From Aureispira sp964404215 (GTDB lineage Bacteria > Bacteroidota > Bacteroidia > Chitinophagales > Saprospiraceae): a stretch of DNA of 64,000 nucleotides. A model generated the notes under the pieces. The model was not told where the DNA came from, searched no databases, and saw only the letters and a list, made by a program, of their open reading frames with translations. The stretch spans positions 25,682 to 89,681 of the forward strand of contig CAYOJF010000003.1 in assembly GCA_964404215.1 (NCBI GenBank), read 5' to 3'. The translations under genes and the position numbers were made by a program. This document shows positions 37,412-47,252 of the stretch, one piece after another (the first letter of the stretch is position 1; every line of letters begins with the position of its first letter).

Positions 37412-39358
37412 ATGCTAAATCGCGTGTATGCCCTTGCGGCATTTTGGTTATTGGTTGGAATGTCTGGGCTACAGGCTCAAGACGATCCCACTTTATTCAA
37501 GGTAAATGATACAGAAGTAAAAGTCTCTGAGTTTACTTACATCTATGATAAGACCAACGGTAAAAAAGCAGATTATAGTGAAGCTTCTCTAAAAGAGTAT
37601 TTGGATTTGTATATCAACTTCAAATTGCAAGTAGCAGAAGGAGTTTCTACAGGTCTCAATGATGACCCACAGGTCAAAAAAGAGCAAAACCAATATAAAA
37701 GTCAATTGGCAAAGACCTATCTAATTGATAGAGAAATCACTGAAAAACTAGTGCGTGAAGCTTATGACCGTTCTACAGAAGACCGCAAAATCAGCCATAT
37801 TCTGGTAGCAATACAACCAACTGCGGACGAAAATACACAACGCCAAGCCTATGAGCGTGCCAAAAAGATTAAAAGTGAGTTGACTAAACAAAATTTCAAC
37901 AAGCTAGCCAAGCAATACTCTGATGACCAATACAGTAGAGGAAACGAAGGTTTACTTGGCTATTTTACAGCACTTCAGCTACCTTATGAACTAGAAACAG
38001 CAGCCTATACGACTAAAGTTGGAGAATTTTCAGACATTGTCAAAACCAAATATGGTTATCATATTGTCAGAGTAGATGACATTCGTCCTGCTTACGGTAG
38101 AGTCAAAACAGGTCATATATTGGCTCGTACCAACAAGAATGCTACTCGAGCTAAAGTAATCATTGATTCACTCTATGAAGAATTAAAAAATGGAGCTAAG
38201 TTTGAAGACTTAGCAGCAAAACATTCTCAAGATAATACTACCAAAAACAAAGGTGGTCAGTTAGGGTGGATTGGTATCAATAAATATGGTCAAGATTTTG
38301 AACAAGCCATGTTTGCATTAGATAAAGACAATGGATTTTCTGCTCCTATCAAGACTTCTTCTGGATGGCATATTATCAAGCGTTATCAAGCGATCAAAAA
38401 CCCAACTTACCAAGAAGTAAAATCTGAAATAACCAATAAAATTAAGCGTAAACCACGTTTTAATATCATTCAGCAAGCATTAGTTGATGAAATCAAAAAA
38501 GAAGGCAACTATAAAGAAAATCAAAAAAATATTGATGCTTTAGTAGCTTCTTTGGGACCTGACTTCATTACTTACAAATGGAAGATGCCAAAGGAAATGC
38601 TGGATAATACCAACACACTATTTACAGTAGGAAATGTAAAAGGTACGGTACGTGAGTTTGCTTCTATGGCACAGCGTGCTAATCCAGAACGCCTAAATGA
38701 ACAACCTAGAACGGTAAAAGCAGCTGTGACTAGAATTATCAATAAACTAGCAACACAAAAATGCCTAGCATACGAAGAAACTCAATTGGATAAAAAATAT
38801 CCTGAGTTTAAAGCACTGATGAGAGAGTACGAAGAAGGTATTCTACTGTTTGAAGTCAAAAAACAATTGGTTTGGGATAAAGCCTCTTCTGACAAAGAAG
38901 GACTAGAAAAATTCTATGGCGAAAACAAAGACAAGTACAAATGGAAAGAACGTGCTAATGTAACTTTCTACACAATTCGTTCAGGTGATGAGAAACTCGT
39001 CAAAAAAATCAAGCGTAAAGCAAAATGTAAAACGCCTGAAAAACTGAAAGCCATGTTTAATGAAGATAGAGAAATCGTACAATCCACCTCTGGCATTTAC
39101 GAAAAAGGTAAAAATATAGAAGTAGACAAAATGAAGTGGAAGAAACGTACTGTCAGCGAAGGATACGCTAAAGACAACTCTACTTACTTCACCAAAATAG
39201 AAGAGATCATCTCCCCTACTATCAAAACTCTAGACGAAGCAAGAGGATATGTAGTAGCAGACTATCAAGATCACCTTGAAAAAGAGTTGATCAAATCTCT
39301 CAAGGAGAAATACAAAATAACGATTAACGAGGATGTACTCAAAACCCTTGTTAAATAA
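37412..39358 (+). CDS. Periplasmic peptidyl-prolyl isomerase, SurA/PpiC type
   Basis: 648 aa from ATG 37412 (MLNRVYALAAFWLLVGMSGL, signal peptide). Two consecutive parvulin domains are visible: DRKISHILVAIQ ... VKTKYGYHIVRVDD (about residues 120-225) and RVKTGHILARTN ... IKTSSGWHIIKRYQ (about 230-330). A long charged C-terminal region follows. This is the Bacteroidota form of the outer-membrane-protein chaperone SurA. It would help fold beta-barrels and surface proteins passing through the periplasm. Confidence 0.9.
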   Translation: MLNRVYALAAFWLLVGMSGLQAQDDPTLFKVNDTEVKVSEFTYIYDKTNGKKADYSEASLKEYLDLYINFKLQVAEGVSTGLNDDPQVKKEQNQYKSQLAKTYLIDREITEKLVREAYDRSTEDRKISHILVAIQPTADENTQRQAYERAKKIKSELTKQNFNKLAKQYSDDQYSRGNEGLLGYFTALQLPYELETAAYTTKVGEFSDIVKTKYGYHIVRVDDIRPAYGRVKTGHILARTNKNATRAKVIIDSLYEELKNGAKFEDLAAKHSQDNTTKNKGGQLGWIGINKYGQDFEQAMFALDKDNGFSAPIKTSSGWHIIKRYQAIKNPTYQEVKSEITNKIKRKPRFNIIQQALVDEIKKEGNYKENQKNIDALVASLGPDFITYKWKMPKEMLDNTNTLFTVGNVKGTVREFASMAQRANPERLNEQPRTVKAAVTRIINKLATQKCLAYEETQLDKKYPEFKALMREYEEGILLFEVKKQLVWDKASSDKEGLEKFYGENKDKYKWKERANVTFYTIRSGDEKLVKKIKRKAKCKTPEKLKAMFNEDREIVQSTSGIYEKGKNIEVDKMKWKKRTVSEGYAKDNSTYFTKIEEIISPTIKTLDEARGYVVADYQDHLEKELIKSLKEKYKITINEDVLKTLVK

Positions 39359-39376
39359 CTATACTATAACAAATCG

Positions 39377-39406
39377 AAAGCTACCTCTTAACGAGGTAGC
39401 TTTTTT
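39377..39406 (+). terminator. Terminator of the PpiC gene
   Basis: aaagctacctc and gaggtagcttt form a perfect stem with a 5-base loop and a T run. Confidence 0.88.
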
Positions 39407-39436
39407 AATGTCAAAAACTTAAAAAGAAAAGAAAGC

Positions 39437-40705
39437 ATGATTGATGTATTACTGGGTCTACAATGGGGAGACGAAGGAAAAGGAAAAATTGTAGATTTCC
39501 TAGCAGAACAGTATGATATTGTAGCTCGTTTTCAGGGTGGGCCCAATGCTGGACATACACTCGTACTCGGAGAGGATAAGTATGTATTGCACACGATTCC
39601 TTCAGGTGTTTTTCGTTCCAATGTTCAGAATATTATTGGTAATGGAGTAGTCATTGACCCCATTACACTATGCCAAGAAATAGATAATCTTTCTACAGCT
39701 GGAATTCAGTTCTTAGATCGCCTTTTTATTGGACAAAAAGCCCATCTTATTCTTCCTACTCATCGCCTCCTAGATGCTGTCCTAGAAGCTAGCAAAGGAA
39801 AAGAAAAGATAGGATCTACTCTAAAAGGTATTGGTCCGACCTATACGGACAAAATTGCTAGACATGGCTTGCGTATAGGTGAAATTTTACTGCCTGATTT
39901 TGAAGAGCGGTATCTGAAACTTAAACAACAACATTTACAACTTGCTGCAGCCTATCCTAATGTTGTGTTTGATTTAGAAGAGCAAGAGAAAAATTGGATG
40001 CAAGCAATAGAAAGACTTAAAAAGCTCCAGATTATTAGTTGTGAATATTTCATAGATAAAGCACTAAAAGCAGGCAAAAAAGTCCTAGCAGAGGGAGCAC
40101 AAGGATCTATGTTGGATATTGATTATGGTACCTACCCCTTTGTTACTTCATCTAATACCATTACAGCAGGTGTTTGTAATGGTCTAGGAGTAGCCCCTCA
40201 AAAAATAGGCGAAGTTATTGGTATTACCAAAGCTTACTGCACACGCGTAGGAGGAGGGCCTTTCCCTACAGAACTACACGATGAAGTAGGTGAAGCTATT
40301 CAAAGAGCTGGAGGTGAATTTGGTGCCACGACAGGACGCCCTCGTCGCTGTGGCTGGATTGACTTGCCTCAATTAAAATATACTATTATGCTTAGTGGTG
40401 TCACTCAGTTGGTCATGACTAAGGTAGATGTTCTGGATAGTTTTGAAGAGATTCAGGCCGCTACAGCTTACCAATACAATGGAACCTCTACAGAAGAAGT
40501 TCCTTTTGATGTAGCAGCAGACCTTTCCCCTATTTATCAAGCCTATAAAGGCTGGATGACAGATACTACTCAGGCTACTTCTTGGAATGACTTTCCTGAT
40601 GTGCTTCAACAGTATATAAAAGCAGTACAGACCTACTTAGGAGTCAGGTTTTCAATCATTTCTGTTGGACCAGAAAGAGAACAATTAGTTTTACTCAATG
40701 AATAA
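39437..40705 (+). CDS. purA: Adenylosuccinate synthetase
   Basis: 422 aa, normal length. The GTP-binding loop and catalytic Asp are in GLQWGDEGKGKIVD (D12), the catalytic His in NAGHTLV, and the closing GATTGRPRRCGW and MTKVDVLD motifs are intact. It makes adenylosuccinate from IMP and aspartate with GTP, the first step to AMP. Confidence 0.98.
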   Translation: MIDVLLGLQWGDEGKGKIVDFLAEQYDIVARFQGGPNAGHTLVLGEDKYVLHTIPSGVFRSNVQNIIGNGVVIDPITLCQEIDNLSTAGIQFLDRLFIGQKAHLILPTHRLLDAVLEASKGKEKIGSTLKGIGPTYTDKIARHGLRIGEILLPDFEERYLKLKQQHLQLAAAYPNVVFDLEEQEKNWMQAIERLKKLQIISCEYFIDKALKAGKKVLAEGAQGSMLDIDYGTYPFVTSSNTITAGVCNGLGVAPQKIGEVIGITKAYCTRVGGGPFPTELHDEVGEAIQRAGGEFGATTGRPRRCGWIDLPQLKYTIMLSGVTQLVMTKVDVLDSFEEIQAATAYQYNGTSTEEVPFDVAADLSPIYQAYKGWMTDTTQATSWNDFPDVLQQYIKAVQTYLGVRFSIISVGPEREQLVLLNE

Positions 40706-40730
40706 CTAGCTTCTATATAACTTGTAAATA

Positions 40731-40768
40731 AAAATGGCGATACTTCCTTGAGGAAGTACCGCCATTTT
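40731..40768. terminator. Bidirectional terminator between purA and the T9SS gene
   Basis: aaaatggcg-a-tacttcc and ggaagta-c-cgccatttt pair around ttga with one mismatch. It serves convergent genes. Confidence 0.8.
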
Positions 40769-40787
40769 CTATTAGACATAATTACGA

Positions 40788-43079
40788 TTATTCCAAAATC
40801 ATTTTGAAAGTCTGTAATCCTCTTTCACCCACTACTTCTACCGTGTACAAACCTGTTATTAAGGAGGTGGCATCTATAGTAGCTGATGTACCATTAGCCA
40901 TATAGGTTGCTTGATTGTACACTGTTTTTCCGTACAAATCACGTACAACAACCATTACCTCTTCTCCCAATCCATTATTTCTAATTTGGAACTGTCCATT
41001 ATTAGGATTTGGGAACAATTGGAAATCATTGACCATTGCCATACTAGACACTCCGCCACATAAAAACAATTCTACTATCGTAGTAGTGGTAGCTGGACAA
41101 ACTCCATTAGTAGTGAAAGTAAGTGTATACCTTCCTGGATTAGAATTTAATAAATCGATTTCACCTGTTGTTGAATCCAACACAACCAAATCAACAGAAG
41201 ATGATGTATATACCCCACTCTGATTACTACTAGCAGCAAGCGTAGGATTAGATACCCCATTCGCACAGAAACTAGTATCAGTATAAGCAAAAACTGCCAT
41301 ATCTGATTGATTAATCATCACTGTAGCAGTATCCGTAGTAGGACAAGCTCCACTGGTACTATAAACAATATCGTATATACCTGCTGTAGACAAATTCAAA
41401 TCAATACTCCCCGTCAAACTATCTAATGCTAATGTAGTATTCGGGTTGCGAAGTATTCCTACGAATTTTCCTCCAGCCTGTCCAGTAATCGTTGGAGTCG
41501 GATCCGTATCGTTAGTACAATACATCATACTACTATAACTAATAGTAGCACTATCGGCAGCATTTATTACTACTGGAACAGTAGTCGTATCAGGACAAGC
41601 CCCACTGGTACTATAAGTAACCATATAATTTCCTGCTGTAGCCATACCTGCTGTCAGTGCTCCTGTACTAGCATCTACCATCAGTCCAATTGGTTGGACA
41701 CTGAATAAACCACCTGTTGTCCCCAATAAATTCGGCAAATAAGTGGCTGTATCATTCGCACAATAATTGACATTGGTATAATTAAAATTAGCATCATCCA
41801 ATGTTGTATTAATAGTAATCGTGACACTACTATCATTAGGACAAGCTCCATTGGTATTGTAAGTAACGGTGTAAGTACCTGCTGTAGAAGTACTCAAATC
41901 AATTTCTCCTGTACTGGTATTCAATCCCAAACCTGCTGGTATTGCACTAAAGTTACCACCAAAAAATCCTGTAATAACTGGTGTCGGGTCATTTTCATTG
42001 GAGCAATAACTATTACTAGCATAACTAAACCCTGCGTTATCCAACGCACTAACAGATACTATAGCAGTACTGGTATCTGGACAAATTCCACTAGAAATAT
42101 GCGTCACTGTATAAGTTCCTATTATAGAAGCACTCAAATCAATTGTCCCTGTACTATCAGTGATAGCTAAACCAGCAGGAAGAGCAGTAAATGTCCCTCT
42201 AGTCATAGGATTACCCAATAGTGTTGGAGTTGGATCCACCGCATTAAAACAGTAGCTATTTCTACTGTAAATAAACCCTGCATTGTCTGTTCCATTAATA
42301 GTAACTGGTGCTGTTGTAGTTCCTCCTGAGTAGGTATAAGTAACCGTATAGCTCCCTATAGTAGAAGTACTCAAATCAATCACACCAGTATTGGTATTGA
42401 TAGACAAACCGGTTGGAGCGGCTGCAAAGGTACCTCCAGTCTGCCCTACTACTGTAGGAGAAGGGTCGTTATCAGTCAAACAATAATTCGTATTAGGATA
42501 GCTCAATGTGGTGACTACCTGCTCAGATAACACTAAAGAAATACCACTCGTTGGCTGATCTCCACTTGTCCCTCCATTGCCATTGGCAACAATACCCGCA
42601 GCATAAAAGGTAACATTACCTGTACCACTAGCAGGAGCAGTCCATGTAGCAACAAAAGTAATGTTGCCTCCCCCTGTCTTAGGACTAGAATGCTCTACAT
42701 ACTGTCTACTATTGACACTAGAAATTCTAACTCCTGTTTGAGGGTTTGACCAAGTACCTGTACTTCCATTGGATCCATTGAGTGCGACTCCTTGGAATGC
42801 TGCAGATGATCCATTACCATTGGAAGATACGGTAAACGTAACTGTGTAAGCTTGACCTGCCATATAAGAGGTAACCGTATTTCCTCCCATATCAGTAACT
42901 ACTGCTGAAAGTACGCCATTGAAAGAACCTCCACTGTGACAAGCACTACAAGTACTCAATGAAACGGGGCCTCCAGTCCTATCTTGATTAAAACGATTGC
43001 CCACACCTTGACTAGCACTTTGCATTATCATTGTTATAAATAACACCAGAATAGAAAAGTAAATAATTTTGAATTTCAT
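40788..43079 (-). CDS. Secreted protein with CxxCH motif, six Ig-like repeats and T9SS domain
   Basis: 763 aa. A signal peptide is followed by GVGNRFNQDRTGGPVSLSTC and the motif CSACHSGG, then a choice-of-anchor/Reelin-like domain to about residue 180. Six repeats of about 75 residues follow, each with a C.N..DPTP.I.G motif, then GGTF...P.GL..N..TG.IDLS, then GTYTVTY...G.CP. The end is a type A T9SS domain (LFPNPNNGQFQIRNNGL). The CxxCH motif is the haem c attachment signature, but with only one motif and no other ligand assigned, haem is not proven. Probably a surface adhesin. Confidence 0.85.
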   Translation of the reverse strand: MKFKIIYFSILVLFITMIMQSASQGVGNRFNQDRTGGPVSLSTCSACHSGGSFNGVLSAVVTDMGGNTVTSYMAGQAYTVTFTVSSNGNGSSAAFQGVALNGSNGSTGTWSNPQTGVRISSVNSRQYVEHSSPKTGGGNITFVATWTAPASGTGNVTFYAAGIVANGNGGTSGDQPTSGISLVLSEQVVTTLSYPNTNYCLTDNDPSPTVVGQTGGTFAAAPTGLSINTNTGVIDLSTSTIGSYTVTYTYSGGTTTAPVTINGTDNAGFIYSRNSYCFNAVDPTPTLLGNPMTRGTFTALPAGLAITDSTGTIDLSASIIGTYTVTHISSGICPDTSTAIVSVSALDNAGFSYASNSYCSNENDPTPVITGFFGGNFSAIPAGLGLNTSTGEIDLSTSTAGTYTVTYNTNGACPNDSSVTITINTTLDDANFNYTNVNYCANDTATYLPNLLGTTGGLFSVQPIGLMVDASTGALTAGMATAGNYMVTYSTSGACPDTTTVPVVINAADSATISYSSMMYCTNDTDPTPTITGQAGGKFVGILRNPNTTLALDSLTGSIDLNLSTAGIYDIVYSTSGACPTTDTATVMINQSDMAVFAYTDTSFCANGVSNPTLAASSNQSGVYTSSSVDLVVLDSTTGEIDLLNSNPGRYTLTFTTNGVCPATTTTIVELFLCGGVSSMAMVNDFQLFPNPNNGQFQIRNNGLGEEVMVVVRDLYGKTVYNQATYMANGTSATIDATSLITGLYTVEVVGERGLQTFKMILE

Positions 43080-43173
43080 TCCTTAATATTTTTTGTTTTT
43101 TAATTAATCTATTCCTCTATGTATTAATTAGGGCTAGTGTGTATTATAGTTAGGGTATTATAGTAATTCCTGC

Positions 43174-43217
43174 TCAAAAAAAAAGCATTTAGTAGCTCTC
43201 TGCTACTAAATGCTTTT
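43174..43217 (-). terminator. Terminator of the phosphoesterase operon
   Basis: aaaagcatttagtagc and gctactaaatgctttt form a perfect 16-bp stem with a 5-base loop, followed on the minus strand by nine more T residues. Confidence 0.88.
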
Positions 43218-43237
43218 ATAATTACTTGATTTACAAC

Positions 43238-44248
43238 TTACTTGATCAATTCCTCTTTATATTCCCCTCTAACCAAGTCTTTAAATTTTTGAATGACTTC
43301 TTCAAACGGGAGCTTGCTTGCCCCTCCAGAAGCATTTTTGTGTCCACCTCCATTGAAATGGGTACTGCAAAGTGCCTGTACAGAAAAATCTCCCTTAGAG
43401 CGAGTAGACAATTTCACAATATCGTTCCGCTCTGTTATCAGTGCCGCACACCTAATCGAACGTATTTTTAAGATAAAATTCACTACTCCTTCTAAATCCC
43501 CTCGTTTGATATTGTACTTACGATGATCTTCTTTAGACAAAGAGATAATACCTGTATTGCAGTCATCTAACAACTCTAATCGATCCGAAATACAATAAGC
43601 TAAGAGATTGAAACTTTTAACCGTATAAGCATTGAATACTAGATCTGTCATCTTATTATTGTCCACACCTCTCTCTAGCATACTCGCTACAATACGAAAC
43701 AGTCTAGGTGATGTAGCATGTCTAAATCCACCTGTATCCGTTAATATACCAACATACAAGCTATTGAGACACTCTGGTGTCATTTCTTGTTCTCCTCCCA
43801 TCTCTACTATCCATTCATAAACTAACTGACATGCAGAAGACGCTGTCGTATCCGACAAAATAGCATGACAGAAATCTGATGGATATAAATGATGATCTAT
43901 CATTACTTTATAAGCTTCGCTGCTCTCCAATGCCCCTGCCATACGCTCTATACGACTGGTATTGTTATAATCCAGAGAAAATATGATGTCTGCCTCTGCT
44001 AACAATTGATTAGAAATCCGCTTGGTGTGCTCGTATACCAGTATTTGATTAAAATCAGGCATCCAGTTTAGAAATTCAGGAATTTCTGTAGGCATAATGA
44101 CCGTAATACGATGTTGAAACTGTTTCAGATAATGAAATAGCCCTAAAGAAGAGCCTATCGCATCTCCGTCTGGGTTGGCATGAGCCGTAATCACAATTCG
44201 CCTAGGTTGTTGCAGTAACTCCTGCAACACTTTAAAATTTTGCATCAT
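43238..44248 (-). CDS. DHH/DHHA1 phosphoesterase, NrnA-like
   Basis: 336 aa from ATG 44248 (MMQNFKVLQELLQQPRRIVI), 14 bases after the stop of the upstream gene. DHH motifs: AHANPDGDAIGSS, FSLDYNNTSR, MIDHH and a DTTASSACQL segment. The DHHA1 part ends in the GGGHKNASGG loop. NrnA-type enzymes degrade short oligoribonucleotides (nanoRNA) and dephosphorylate pAp, and related enzymes cleave cyclic dinucleotides. All metal-ligand motifs look intact. Confidence 0.9.
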   Translation of the reverse strand: MMQNFKVLQELLQQPRRIVITAHANPDGDAIGSSLGLFHYLKQFQHRITVIMPTEIPEFLNWMPDFNQILVYEHTKRISNQLLAEADIIFSLDYNNTSRIERMAGALESSEAYKVMIDHHLYPSDFCHAILSDTTASSACQLVYEWIVEMGGEQEMTPECLNSLYVGILTDTGGFRHATSPRLFRIVASMLERGVDNNKMTDLVFNAYTVKSFNLLAYCISDRLELLDDCNTGIISLSKEDHRKYNIKRGDLEGVVNFILKIRSIRCAALITERNDIVKLSTRSKGDFSVQALCSTHFNGGGHKNASGGASKLPFEEVIQKFKDLVRGEYKEELIK

Positions 44249-44262
44249 AATTTTTATAGCTC

Positions 44263-44748
44263 TTATTTCGTTTGTTGATACATACTCTCTAACATTTGAT
44301 ACATGCCATCTGGAGCAACTTGACAACCATTTCGTTGCATCATTTCAAATACTTCATCTGGTCGTTCTTTCAAATATTCTCGTTCTATCTGATACATCTT
44401 GACAGCACCTTTTACGGCTTTGGGATTTGCTAAGATGGCCAGGTCTTCAGGGTTAGTCAAATCCTTGGTCTCATCTTCTATTTTCAAACCTATCATCGAT
44501 AGCTTATCTTCTTTGCATTGAAAGACACGAATAGTATCCTTACTTCGATGTTGTAAGTAATTTATTTTACTAAATACTTTCTCTAAAACTATATCACTAA
44601 AAAGATCTAAAAGTTCATGGACTTTAGGTTTATCTGTTTCTTTCATCTTTTCCCAGTCATCTGCTGTGATTTGGTTAGATGCCAAAAATTGGACAAAATC
44701 CTGTTCTAGCTGTTCTAGTTCTTCTTTAGTTAATCTTCTGAATCGCAT
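44263..44748 (-). CDS. DUF6495-like conserved Bacteroidota protein
   Basis: 161 aa, no signal. The opening RFRRLTKEELEQLEQDFVQF and the middle KVFSKINYLQHRS are strongly conserved features of a Bacteroidota family I know as DUF6495. The rest is helical. Function unknown. It sits 14 bases upstream of the NrnA-like gene, so the two are cotranscribed. Confidence 0.75.
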   Translation of the reverse strand: MRFRRLTKEELEQLEQDFVQFLASNQITADDWEKMKETDKPKVHELLDLFSDIVLEKVFSKINYLQHRSKDTIRVFQCKEDKLSMIGLKIEDETKDLTNPEDLAILANPKAVKGAVKMYQIEREYLKERPDEVFEMMQRNGCQVAPDGMYQMLESMYQQTK

Positions 44749-44804
44749 GTTTCTTTTTTTGTACTTGACGTGTTAAAGTGTTTTCCAATATAATTAGAGC
44801 ACTT

Positions 44805-46118
44805 TTAGAAAGAATTGTCCTTCACGCCATCTTTATATTCTTTCAATGATTTTTTCTTGAGGGGAACGTGGTTACTTACCATCAGACGTCCTGTCAGAAT
44901 CGAAATATCATCTGGAAAAGGACGCTCTCCTTTGAAGGCCGTGACATGTTCCATTAGTTTTTCATTAAATGTATCTGTCGGTAAAGTTGCATTTTCTTTG
45001 ATAAATTCTGCTACATGTGTATCATCAAAAAAGACATCTTCTTTGTTTTGCAAATCGGTTAATCCGTCTGTATACAAGAAAAATAAAGCATCTTCTTTGA
45101 GATAGATTTCACCAAAATCAATCTCAGGTATTCTGGGAAATGCTCCCAAAATTGTACATCCTTTTTCTAGTCGTTGCAGTTTACCTTCGGTATACATAAA
45201 CGGAGGGTTGTGCCCTGCACAAATATAACGGAGTCTTTTTTTACGACTATTGTACCTCGCAATAAAAAATGTAATGAATTTTTCACCTTGCGTAGTTTTT
45301 AGCACCAAACTATTCAGTCGATTAATAAACTTTTTTACACTCAAATATTTCCGATGAATCAATGATTGTAAATTAGCCTGAAAATTGGACATCAATAATG
45401 CCGCAGCAATTCCTTTACCTGATATATCAGCTATACAAAAAGCTACTTCTTCTGGCCCTGTTTGCATAAAATCATAATAATCACCTCCAACCCCTTTGTG
45501 TGGTTGATAAATACCAGAAAATTCATAATCTGAGTTATTCGGCAATTTATTGGGAATCAACATATTCTGCACCTGTACAGCTAGCTCCATTTCCCGTTTC
45601 ATCCGCTCCTGTTCTATCTGTCGCTTAAACAAGCGTTTATTTTCTATTGCTACTGCAATCACATTAGTAATAGCAGCAATCAAATTAATATCATGCATAT
45701 CTCCATCGCTCCAATCCATATCCGCAAAAGCATAAGCAATCGCATATTTTTTGTGATAAACAGGAACTACTCCAGTAAAATTACTCAACAAAGGATGCTT
45801 CTCCATTTCCACCCGTCCTGTTCGTTGGTAATCGTCAAAATAGGTCTCGATTGGCAATTCCAACAGGGAAGACTCTATGCCAGCTGAAGCGGCACAAATC
45901 CATTCTTCTCCATTGCGGATATATAGAGCAAATTTTTTGAGTCGCATCTCAAAACTCATGGTCTTCTTGTACAGCCCAAATAAGTTATCAATAGACATGT
46001 TGTCATTGATAGCTTGTGTGATTTCGAGCAGTCGATTGATCTGAAGCTTTTGTAAAGACATTTGTCTTTGCAATGCCTCCAATTGATATTGGGAAGATAT
46101 TTTTTGTGGAGTTTCCAA
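44805..46118 (-). CDS. GAF-SpoIIE (PP2C-type) serine/threonine phosphatase
   Basis: 437 aa. An N-terminal coiled coil (LEALQRQMSLQKLQINRLLE) is followed by a degenerate GAF domain (about residues 40-165). The SpoIIE/RsbU phosphatase domain (about 195-420) has metal-binding GVGGDYYDF, CIADISGKGIAAAL, CAGHNPP, FLYTDGLTD and FPDDIS motifs. Such proteins dephosphorylate anti-sigma-factor antagonists or other partner-switch regulators. The sensed signal is unknown. It ends 57 bases before the DUF6495-like gene. Confidence 0.9.
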   Translation of the reverse strand: METPQKISSQYQLEALQRQMSLQKLQINRLLEITQAINDNMSIDNLFGLYKKTMSFEMRLKKFALYIRNGEEWICAASAGIESSLLELPIETYFDDYQRTGRVEMEKHPLLSNFTGVVPVYHKKYAIAYAFADMDWSDGDMHDINLIAAITNVIAVAIENKRLFKRQIEQERMKREMELAVQVQNMLIPNKLPNNSDYEFSGIYQPHKGVGGDYYDFMQTGPEEVAFCIADISGKGIAAALLMSNFQANLQSLIHRKYLSVKKFINRLNSLVLKTTQGEKFITFFIARYNSRKKRLRYICAGHNPPFMYTEGKLQRLEKGCTILGAFPRIPEIDFGEIYLKEDALFFLYTDGLTDLQNKEDVFFDDTHVAEFIKENATLPTDTFNEKLMEHVTAFKGERPFPDDISILTGRLMVSNHVPLKKKSLKEYKDGVKDNSF

Positions 46119-46196
46119 TTATTATTTGTAATTTATATACCAATTAAAATCAAGGGTGCAGTCTTATTTTTATGCTAAGTAAAGATAATAAAAAAC

Positions 46197-46649
46197 TTGA
46201 ATTATTGGAGATACCCTTCTCTAGAGTTTAAGAGAGCACCTTCCGAACCATACCGTATGCAACAAGAATTTGATCCCGAAAAAGAAATATACTTATCTGA
46301 GTCTGAGAGACTACCACTCTACTCTGAAGAGTCAACAGAATCTTTATTGATAAAAGAAAAAAAGAATGCCTTTCCAGAACAAAAAGCATTAGACGGAAAT
46401 TTGTCCACTCAGAAACTACTCACCTTTTTAGGTTTTTTTCTAAGTATCCACTTTTCCATTCATTTCATCACTGATTTTCTAGACTATCATCCTATACTAG
46501 ATTTCATATCCAAAGGACTAGTACTAGTAGAAGCTAGTTTGCCCTTAGCTGTTAGTTTTTTCTTAAACCATCTAAAGCGAGCAACTCTTCTTAGACTAAT
46601 TGGTATTATTGTATTGATTGGCTATATTTTTACGATATTGTGGAGTTAA
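46197..46649 (+). CDS. Membrane protein of unknown function
   Basis: Up to 150 aa; an alternative start is ATG 46257 (MQQEFDPEKE), which would give 130 aa. The N-terminal half is charged and acidic. The C-terminal half has three hydrophobic segments (LLTFLGFFLSIHFSIHF, LVLVEASLPLAVSFFL, LLRLIGIIVLIGYIF). No family recognised. Divergent from the phosphatase gene. Confidence 0.55.
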   Translation: MNYWRYPSLEFKRAPSEPYRMQQEFDPEKEIYLSESERLPLYSEESTESLLIKEKKNAFPEQKALDGNLSTQKLLTFLGFFLSIHFSIHFITDFLDYHPILDFISKGLVLVEASLPLAVSFFLNHLKRATLLRLIGIIVLIGYIFTILWS

Positions 46650-46699
46650 GAATATATCTAAACAACTTTTTAGTTTCTATCCCTATAAATACAAAATAA

Positions 46700-47224
46700 A
46701 TGAGTGCAGAAAAACCACTAGTAAACCGTGTGGCGAAAAGCGGTATAATCACCCTTAATTTAGAGCATTATTACCCAGAGCTAGAAATTGTTTCTTTCAA
46801 TATTGCAGATTATCTTTTTAGAGGACTGTTATTGAGAGAAAAAGATTTTAGAGTAGCCCTAGCAGAACATGACTGGCAGCAATACCAAGATAAGCATCTA
46901 GCCGTATATTGTTCTAATGATGCTATTGTCCCTGTTTGGGCCTATCAGCTGATTGCGATTATGGCAGCACCTTATGCGGCTTCTATCGTAGAAGGCTCCC
47001 CAACAGAACTCATCAAAGCACATTATCTAAAAGTACTGCCTACTTTGCCTCTGGAACAATACCAAGACCAACGAGTAGTCATCAAAGGATGTAGCGATAA
47101 ACCTGTTCCTGTAGCAGCCTATTTGGAGTTGGCCAAACTATTGACCCCTATTGCTAAAAAAATCATGTATGGAGAACCCTGTTCGATGGTTCCCCTCTAC
47201 AAAAAACCCGTTCAGAAAAAATAG
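46700..47224 (+). CDS. DUF2480 family protein
   Basis: 174 aa, cytosolic. Matches the Bacteroidota DUF2480 family: SGIITLNLEHYYP, FNIADYLFRGLLLREKDFR and the late KGCSDKPVPVAAYLEL and MYGEPCSMVPLYK segments, the last with a conserved Cys. Function unknown. It is followed after 28 bases by the transglycosylase gene. Confidence 0.87.
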   Translation: MSAEKPLVNRVAKSGIITLNLEHYYPELEIVSFNIADYLFRGLLLREKDFRVALAEHDWQQYQDKHLAVYCSNDAIVPVWAYQLIAIMAAPYAASIVEGSPTELIKAHYLKVLPTLPLEQYQDQRVVIKGCSDKPVPVAAYLELAKLLTPIAKKIMYGEPCSMVPLYKKPVQKK

Positions 47225-47252
47225 CGATTATCCAATAATAAAAAACTAAACC

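Noticed and set aside
41080..42480. Regular repeats that could suggest a CRISPR or tandem DNA array
   Set aside because: Spacing of about 225 bases follows the Ig-like protein repeats and the frame stays open.
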